This document shows, piece by piece, positions 57,334 through 64,000 of a stretch of 64,000 bases of DNA. Below the pieces are notes generated by a model that was not told the DNA's origin, did not search any database, and worked only from the letters and a program-made list of their open reading frames with translations. The position numbers were made by a program, and so were the translations under genes. How positions within the stretch are numbered: position 1 is the stretch's first letter; the number at the start of each line of letters is the position of its first letter. This DNA is from Luidia sarsii (lineage: Eukaryota; Echinodermata; Asteroidea; Paxillosida; Luidiidae), in contig OX465118.1 in the NCBI GenBank assembly GCA_949987565.1, positions 7,749,564 to 7,813,563 on the forward strand, in the 5' to 3' direction.

Positions 57334-58611
57334 GTTTTTTCTGAAGATTTCTGAAGATTTTTTTTTTCCAATTTCAATTTTTATTTCAATTTCAATTCAA
57401 CCTTTATTTTCACATTGACATCCTACATGTACATTGTACATGTAGGTATACAATTCAATTAGGCTTAAATGTACTATAAACAAAATATTCTTAAAGACAG
57501 TATGTAATTATGTGTAATTATCAAAACATGTCAACATGAGGGAAGAGGGTGAAGCACAGTTTTTTGTACCTTTCTTTCGTCCCATTCCCTGGGACAGGAC
57601 AAAACTACTAACTAGTAACTACACACGGACTAAAGACGAGAAGATCAATTTAAGACGTGGGCAGCTCAAGAGCTGCACAGGTTCGGCACAGTCAGAGAAA
57701 CCAGAGTGTGTCCTGCCCACCTCGGCTTAGCTTGAGGTGTCTGAAACAGTGTGAAGATCGTGTCTGGCTGTCTAGCCATGGAGAAGTGTGGCCCAGCGCG
57801 CGTGTGTGGACCACCTGTGAAAGTGTGTGTTTACTAGCCCCACAGTGTACTGAACAGGCAGGCCGGTTAATCCAGGGATTCTGAAACAGCCATGGATACA
57901 GTGACAGGGGTATGGGTGGCATCACTGGCATTCTTGTAGGAATTGTGCCTGTAATGGGCTTGTCTCTGGCCCTTGACACTCATACTGTGGTCTCTTAACC
58001 CTGCTTGAACTTTCAAAGAACTATAAAGTTCTGTACTATTTTTTCTTCTTCTGAGTTGGTAGTGTTCATACTTATAGGAGATACATGTAGGCCTAAAGTG
58101 TGTAGAGTTTGTACATGGTACCGGTACATGTACACTAACTCATCAGGTTTGGACTTGGGATCTTGAAAGTGGGCCAGCTAGTTTTCAATTTCAACATCTG
58201 ATACTGATAGTGGCACCACAGCCAGGACCTTTCATTAATATCATATCAAATTGGTCAAGTCAATCTTGTGTACATGTAGATCATGTCTACCATTATGGCA
58301 TATTTGGATTACTGGGTTTTTTTTTTTTTAGTAATATAAGCACTTCTTCACTGTACAAGAATGAGTTCATCATCATGGGGAGGCACAATACAATGTCCTA
58401 CATTACAATTTACAGTAGGTCCAGCATCATACTGAAGTGAAGGGTCTTATAATGAATAATGGGCACTCTCCACTGAAATACAGTTTCTTGCTTGCATTGT
58501 GACAGATTATGGATGAACCAGGGACTAAACAAGACATCCTTCCGTTGCTGGTGAAATTTTGAGGAAAGGGTTTGCAGGTGGCAGGTACTGCTTCCTGACA
58601 AACTGATCTCT
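57334..58611. other. No gene seen
   Basis: 57355-57450 has TTTCAATTTCAATTCAACCT and CATGTACATTGTACATGTAG, possibly an old retroelement end. 58110-58130 has another CGGTACATGTACAC. Confidence 0.45.
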
Positions 58612-59030
58612 CAGGCTCGAACAGAGACTAGACCACCCACTGACCCAACTTGACAAGCTAACAGGCTTAAATCAAGACTAGACTGCCCTTGACTGCCCTG
58701 GTCCAAGTTGACAGGCTGTTGCAATGACAGGCTTAAAACGAGTCTATAATAATGTAGTCCACCCTGGTCCATGTTGACAAGCTGACAGAGATATTCTTGA
58801 ATAGAGACTAGACTGCCCTGGTCCAAGTTGACCAGTTGACAGTGACAGGCTTGAATCAAGACTAGACCACCCTGGTCCGAGTTGACAATCTGACAGAAAC
58901 AGGCTTGAATCTGCACATGAATCAAGACTTGACCTCCTTGGTCGAAGATCCAAGATGACAAGCTGTAGCAGTGACAGGCTGGATTTGAGACTAGACCACC
59001 CCGGTCCAAGTTGACAAAACTGACATGCCA
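58612..59030. repeat. About 60-bp degenerate minisatellite
   Basis: AGACTAGACCACCCTGGTCC and AAGTTGACAAGCTGACAG with AGGCTTGAATCA recur six or seven times with length variation. The minus-strand frame over it is a repeat artefact. Confidence 0.85.
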
Positions 59031-59559
59031 AGACACCGGGCACATACTGCAAGACCACAGCAATGCCTGGGTGCATGGCACAAATCTCAGTAAATTGCAG
59101 CCCCCCCCCCATCCCCCTCCCGTCCCATCCCATATGTCACGCTATCTGTCAGCCTACATGCACGTCAAAATGCTGAGACTGTTAGGGGGAGAGGGATGGG
59201 AGGGGAGGGAGGGAGGCTCGAACGGGTGCCCTGAGTGAGAGAGACGCTGCAATGAATCTACCTCCACCACCGACGAGTCACGGAGTGTAATGTGGATGAA
59301 TTAACACGTACATGTACATGTAATCTCCGATCCATCAACATCTTCAGCCAGGCTGGCTGGGGGTGGGGGGGGGGTATTTTTCAGTGTCAGGAGTGTGCAC
59401 CGAGAAACAAATCCAGCCAATCCTTTGTCAAAAATGTTCAACCTCCTTCCAGACAACACCCGTGCTCAGACAGAAGGGAAACTGAGGAATTGGGATGATG
59501 GACTCTTAATGAAAAATCAAATACTACGTCAAATCATTTCAAAAATATACAGGAATGTT
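59031..59559. other. No gene seen
   Basis: C-run at 59101, G-run near 59365, ACATGTACATGTAA at 59309. Nothing exon-like. Confidence 0.5.
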
Positions 59560-59695
59560 GCAAAACTTATTGTTGAGTGCAATGATCCAAATGCAACATT
59601 TTGAGGGAATGACGTTTCGATCGTGGCTGGAGCTTTCTCGAAGGCAGGTCCTGCTTTTAGGGTCCAGCCAGGATCGAAATGAATTCAGCACAATT
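59560..59695 (-). mobile_element. Foldback family C copy
   Basis: ATGTTGCAAAACTTATTGTT start, GACGTTTCGATCGTGGCTGG, and inverted GTCCAGCCAGGATCGAAATG. Arms are CAGCCACGATCGAAACGTC-like. Confidence 0.6.
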
Positions 59696-59756
59696 CATAC
59701 CGTAGCATCAGCATCTCTAACAAAACAATTACAGGATGGGTTTTTTTTTCCTTCTT

Positions 59757-59952
59757 CAGGAGTAATAAGTTTGTGCATGTACATGTACATTGTACAATTC
59801 TCTATTGTGAGTATATGTGGTTCTGAAAAGAACCGGAGGAACTCGACGTTTCAAACAGTGTACTCCTTTCGTCTTCAGGAGACATACATGTACATGTACT
59901 CACAAGAGAGAATTGTACATGTACATGGTGTCACAGCAAACCTATCACTCCT
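59757..59952 (-). mobile_element. Foldback family B copy with hammerhead-like motif
   Basis: Inverted arms at 59757-59811 and 59899-59952 (CAGGAGT-ATA-GTTTG ... CAATTCTCT-TTGTGAG). On minus: CTGAAGAC (plus 59871-59878), a variable stem, GAAACGTC (plus 59845-59852), CGAG, and hairpin GGTTCT-TTTC-AGAACC (59819-59834). The core GAAACGTC is intact. Confidence 0.75.
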
Positions 59953-60484
59953 GCTATTCTCAACATGGAAACTTTCATCCCATTTTCCCTTCTTCGCTGT
60001 CGTTTCCTTTCACGAAGATATCTGGAACGCTTCAGGACCGCTGACCGAGCTTTCTAACGGGGCCAATTCAAACAAACATGTATTTATGCACATGTAGAAG
60101 CAGTTTTGATCGGGCAAGGTGCATGCGCGGACATGCACATCTGTGTTATTATTGCAGGCCACGGCAGACACCAGGTGTGCCTGCGCTTGTGCCTATTCTA
60201 TTTTACTCTTTCTCCCGCCGACTACTGACTGTGTTTTTCAGACCCTTCGCAAAACAAAAAAAAGAGGGGGGAAAAAAAGGTAAAAAAGAAAGAAAGAAAA
60301 AGAAGCCAGTTGCGATAATAGGATATTGGTTAATGTCGCACAGAAGACGGTTTGTACCATGCTAGTACGTAGGTTGTGGCTTTTTTTTTTTTTAAGAGCG
60401 CAGGGGCAATAATGAGCGTAATAAATATGGTCCCCCACAAGATCCAGGGTGATAAGGCGATGACAGAAAATGGGGTGACAGGAA
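59953..60484. other. No gene seen
   Basis: GAAAGAAAGAAAAAG and A/T homopolymers near 60258-60400; no exon-like frame. Confidence 0.5.
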
Positions 60485-60487
60485 TGG

Positions 60488-60742
60488 GTAGGGAGAGGGA
60501 GAGGGAGAGGGAGAGGGAGAGGGGGAAGAGAGAGAGGGAGATGGAGAGGGAGAGGGAGAGGGAGAGGGAGAGGGAGAGGGAGATGGAGAGGGAGAGGGAG
60601 AGGGAGAGGGAGAGGGAGAGGGAGAGGGAGAGGGAGAGGGAGAGGGAGATGGAGAGGGAGAGGGAGAGGGAGAGGGAGAGGGAGAGGGAGAGGGAGAGGG
60701 AGAGGGAGAGGGAGAGGGAGAGGGAGAGGGAGAGGGAGAGGG
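60488..60742 (+). repeat. Second GGGAGA purine satellite
   Basis: GGGAGA hexamers with periodic GGAGAT variants at about 60538, 60580 and 60646. All purine on plus except those T residues. The long Leu-Pro, Ser-Leu and Arg-Glu frames are artefacts. Confidence 0.95.
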
Positions 60743-61317
60743 CACACTTTGCCCAGGTGAAAACAACCCGCCCAGGATCCCAATCCCGACAAAAACACAC
60801 ACACGGATCAGTCGGAAGAGAGTGTTGCAAACAGCTCAGTCTCAACCCGCTCTTCCCCGAGGCAATGTTTTTGCATTGCAGGGTCTTTCTGGTTGGTAAG
60901 ATATGGTATATTCAAGTCAGCGCTAGGAGCTACGCAGCATCAAACCTCTTCATTAACGAAACTGACGTTAAAGAAGGAATCAAGCAAAGGCAGAACTTGA
61001 CTTCTATAGTATACAGGAATATTTTAGTAGTCTCACAGGAGTGCAACTCAAACATTGCTAATGGAAGCAAAATTACAGACCCAAGGGGTATTTTAAAGCA
61101 AGCTCGGCACATCAAAACAATATTTGTTTGTTTCGAATCCTAAGTATTAATTTTTTTATTTTTTTTAGCAGGAATCAAGAAAAGTGGTTTCAATGACTAG
61201 ATCCACTAATGGTTGCACTACAAATGATAGGGCCTTACAAAAATTTATTTTTAAGAAGAACAACTTCCTCAGTAAATGTTAGAGCACCTTATGTTCTCAT
61301 CTCAGCCAGGTCTTTTA
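60743..61317. other. No gene seen
   Basis: An open plus frame continues out of the satellite to 61143 but shows no domain or splice evidence. Confidence 0.45.
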
Positions 61318-61860
61318 AGAGAGACATGAACCCAAGACCTCTGGCTACATGTACGCAAAACTAGCAAGTCCAGGGTGAAGTCCAAATTTCCGTTGCCAAT
61401 ATTCAAAATTGCTGAAAAAGGGTTCCCGGTCAATTTTTCCTTTTTTGGTTTGTTTTTTCTGATTTGTACATTTCAGGTCATTTTTGTCATGCAAATGGTT
61501 TACAACAGCCCTGCATCCATTTTTCATTTTAAAACTCCACTTAAATTGTAAAAGCTGCATCCACTTTGTGTGATTACCATTATGAATGCTGCTGTTCCCA
61601 GTTATACAACAATTGGTTGCTTGCATCAGAATGAGAGGGGGAGGGGTGGTGTGTGATCCCTGCTTCAGACTGGTGCCCCCACCAAGGCAAACACTAGTTG
61701 ACTATTTGGGAGGCTACACAACACAAGCACATCTGAGGGCTGGATACTAATGTACATTTTATATACCGGTAGCTCAGATGGGAAGAACACTGGTCCACGA
61801 AACCAGAGGTCTCTGTCTCTGGTTCAATCCCCGTCCACTCAAAGTTTTCAATTTTGTTCC
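61318..61860 (+). mobile_element. Composite SINE with tRNA-like parts at both ends, diverged
   Basis: 61324-61345 is a minus-strand B-box scrap (ACATGAACCCAAGACCTCTG). 61380-61460 carries the SINE tail, 61490-61710 the second module, and 61735-61850 a plus-strand head with CTCAGATGGGAAGAACACTG and GGTTCAATCCCCGTCCACTC. The A box is split by GTACATTTTATATACCGGTA. Confidence 0.7.
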
Positions 61861-62749
61861 CTGTAAGTTTTCTATGAGCAAGTTATTCAATGCCTCTTCC
61901 TGACTTTGTGCTCGGATCATATAATGCCGAATTGATCCCTTTTGGTTTGTTTTGTGGTGACTGGTGAGGAATGAAATGTCCGTCAAGAGGGAAAAAAGGA
62001 CACGAAAGAAAGACAAACATGAGCTTGTGTATCAGGATATTACTCATTTCCTTTTTTCGAGCGTTTTTTTCTAATCTGAAGGATACAGGTCTTTGTTCTC
62101 ACTTTCACTCGAACCCCCCCCCCCCAAAAAAAATCCAAAACCCACCCAATGTGATGCGCCAGCCTAGAGCTAGGGTCAGTGTCATCGGATCGACTTTGTC
62201 TGATCTGAAGAGGGCTTTTTCAATTTGCGGAGCTGACAAAAATGAAAATCAAGGGAGCCAGGAAATGTAACGGGGGATATTTAAATTCCTACTTTTTCCT
62301 GACCCTCTGCGAGGGAAGCTGAAAAGCGAGCCCGGGACTTCTGCTTCTAAGTGGGAAAAACAAATCCTGCCCGCCCCCCATAACACAGGCAGGCCACGGG
62401 GTTGCCGACAGAACCTTAGCGAAGCTTTTTTTTTTTTAATTCAAAATTATCTTTTGGCGGGTCGGGTCGGTGAGGGAAGGAGGTACATGTAGAGGGGGGA
62501 GAGAGGGAGGAGGGGGAAATGGGGGGTATGGGTTGCTTTAAATAGCCTGACAAATATTTTTGTCCCCCTGCAGGTCTGTGCGTGTAATTGGTGATTTGGG
62601 GGGAGGGAGGGGGAGGGGAGGGGAGGGGGGTGTTTTGAAGGATCATGTATTCCCACAGCGGAGACACGATGTAAAGTCAGATAACCGTGTTGTCACTTAC
62701 TGAGCCAAAAATACATCGCAAGAAAACAAAAATTTAAAAATGGCGGAGA
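61861..62749. other. No gene seen
   Basis: C/A run at 62106-62130 and G-rich 62490-62640. Frames are low-complexity. Confidence 0.5.
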
Positions 62750-62830
62750 AAATTTGAAGAGATCGCTGGCTTAGTGTATCGGTGCCCTTAGCCCGGTGAG
62801 CTATCTAGCGCATAGATCCATCCATGTACA
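62735..62830 (-). repeat. Degenerate tRNA-derived SINE remnant
   Basis: Minus: GCTAGATAGCTCACCGGGCT resembles the SINE A box, followed by CCAGCGATCTC and a TTCTCCGCCATTTTT tail, but the B box is lost. Confidence 0.45.
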
Positions 62831-64000
62831 CTTTCCCAACATCTATCAATGTTTGCATGAGAAAGAAAGAAAAGAACTAAATCAACTTGATTCCCGATAA
62901 GAATTAAGAAAGTAAGAACTTCACCTTTGTTTCAAAAGTTGTTTTAAAACTTTTGTCCTGCTGATATTACTCAACTTCAAAAACATCTGTCGTTGGTTTG
63001 TTGTTCAGTTTGTGAAGATGAACGCCCACGATCAGTAAGGCAAATGCGCAGTGTGCAGACAATCAAATCAGAATGCATTTTTCAAGCGCAATGTGTTATT
63101 GATCAACCATGCTTTTCAGAAGAAAAAAATCCACACAGGTAAAGCAATGAAGCTATTTCTATTGAAAATGTTATGTACCATTGGATGCAAACACTTATGG
63201 GATAATGAAAATGTCAGAGATGATGTATGTCATGCAATAAAAACATCCACATGTTCATGTACACAGTAATGTGTGTCTGTCTGGGTGTACGTGTATCATG
63301 AAATACTAGGTTTTTTTTATACACAGCATGGATGTGTGTATCTCACAACTACTGTACAATGTACAACAGTGTGTAACAACGTGTATTACATTTTGTACAT
63401 GTACAGTTTTGTTTGGCACAACTGAATTTGTTGTGCTCATTTCCACACATGAAACTGCATGTACCTGTACATGTACTTGGGTACGGTATTAAAGCATGCT
63501 TCATCCGACATTTGGCAAATTGGTACACATCACAGAATCATAAATTGCATATGATACTGTATGACAATACATAGTGTATAAGTGTGTCTATGATCATTTT
63601 CAGGAATGAGTTTCTAAATGCGCACCAAAAAATTCAGTCGCGCTGCAGCAAGCGCACAACTCTCCATTCATGAGTAATACCAATTTGCATAACCGACAGC
63701 ACCCAGTCAATGGGGGCTGAGGGCCCAAACCACAAATCATATAAGAAAAACCCCACACACAGTCACACACACACCAAGGCCTCTGGGGCTGGTAATGACC
63801 GTGACATTGGGAAGGACACAATGGACTGACCACTATGGAAACAATGAGAGGGCCTCCTTCTACAGTATGACTCACCACAGACAGAGCAAGGACTGCTACA
63901 TGTACATATGTAGCTCTGGACTCACCAATTCCATTGGCTCCAGGCAATGTGCATATTAATGAGCTATTATTCAGATCCAGTGAGTCATACTCATCAATGG
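62831..64000. other. No gene seen
   Basis: AT-rich with ACATGTACA motifs at 63396, 63467 and 63898. No exon or matched repeat family. Confidence 0.5.

Noticed and set aside
60238..61143. Leu-Pro, Ser-Leu and Arg-Glu repeat frames
   Set aside because: Same reason: frames over the second GGGAGA array with short non-repeat tails.

Overview
This is a gene-poor, repeat-dense piece of an animal genome. Spliced exons, tRNA-derived SINEs, many short inverted-repeat DNA elements, long minisatellites and frequent ACATGTAC runs point to a marine invertebrate deuterostome; an echinoderm is my best guess, from overall texture rather than from any search. Nothing suggests a bacterial or viral replicon.

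Only two protein-coding genes can be supported. At the left edge (3-2158, + strand) are the last three coding exons of an SLC9B/NHA-type sodium/proton exchanger, with clean GT-AG introns and continuous reading phase. At 41714-42472 (- strand) a GC-rich first coding exon encodes an unassigned protein with an N-terminal PH domain and a polyglutamine run. The two genes converge; no further exon is recognisable in the roughly 39 kb between them. A third coding relic, 24184-24933 (+), is a frameshifted transposase-like pseudogene inside a DNA transposon.

Layout. 0-7 kb: SLC9B end, an inverted SINE pair and several MITE-like elements. 8.4-10.4 kb: a 93-bp minisatellite followed by a 254-bp near-perfect palindrome. 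10.6-17.5 kb: hairpins, MITEs, a 50-bp tandem repeat and a SINE. 17.7-19.6 kb: an 85-bp minisatellite with a 254-bp higher-order period. 22.4-26.3 kb: a 3.4-kb DNA transposon with subterminal repeats, nested in an older MITE. 26.9-27.4 kb: a nested inverted-repeat element holding telomere-like CCCTAA repeats. 28-34.4 kb: composite SINE and a MITE cluster, two copies with clear target duplications. 37-41 kb: SINE and MITEs. 41.7-43.4 kb: PH-gene first exon and probable CpG-island promoter. 44-64 kb: more MITEs, SINEs, ACATGTAC palindromes, two long GGGAGA arrays and several minisatellites.

The most interesting signal is a dispersed foldback family (540-735, 6400-6595, 10106-10359, 59757-59952). 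Every copy carries CTGANGAC, then a variable stem, then GAAACGTC (degraded in two copies), then a conserved hairpin. This is the layout of a hammerhead ribozyme, and both helices change sequence between copies while keeping their base pairing. A second family with about ten copies keeps the helix and GAAACGTC but has a degenerate core. These could be relics of ribozyme-bearing retroelements (Penelope-like elements or retrozymes); that assignment is inference.
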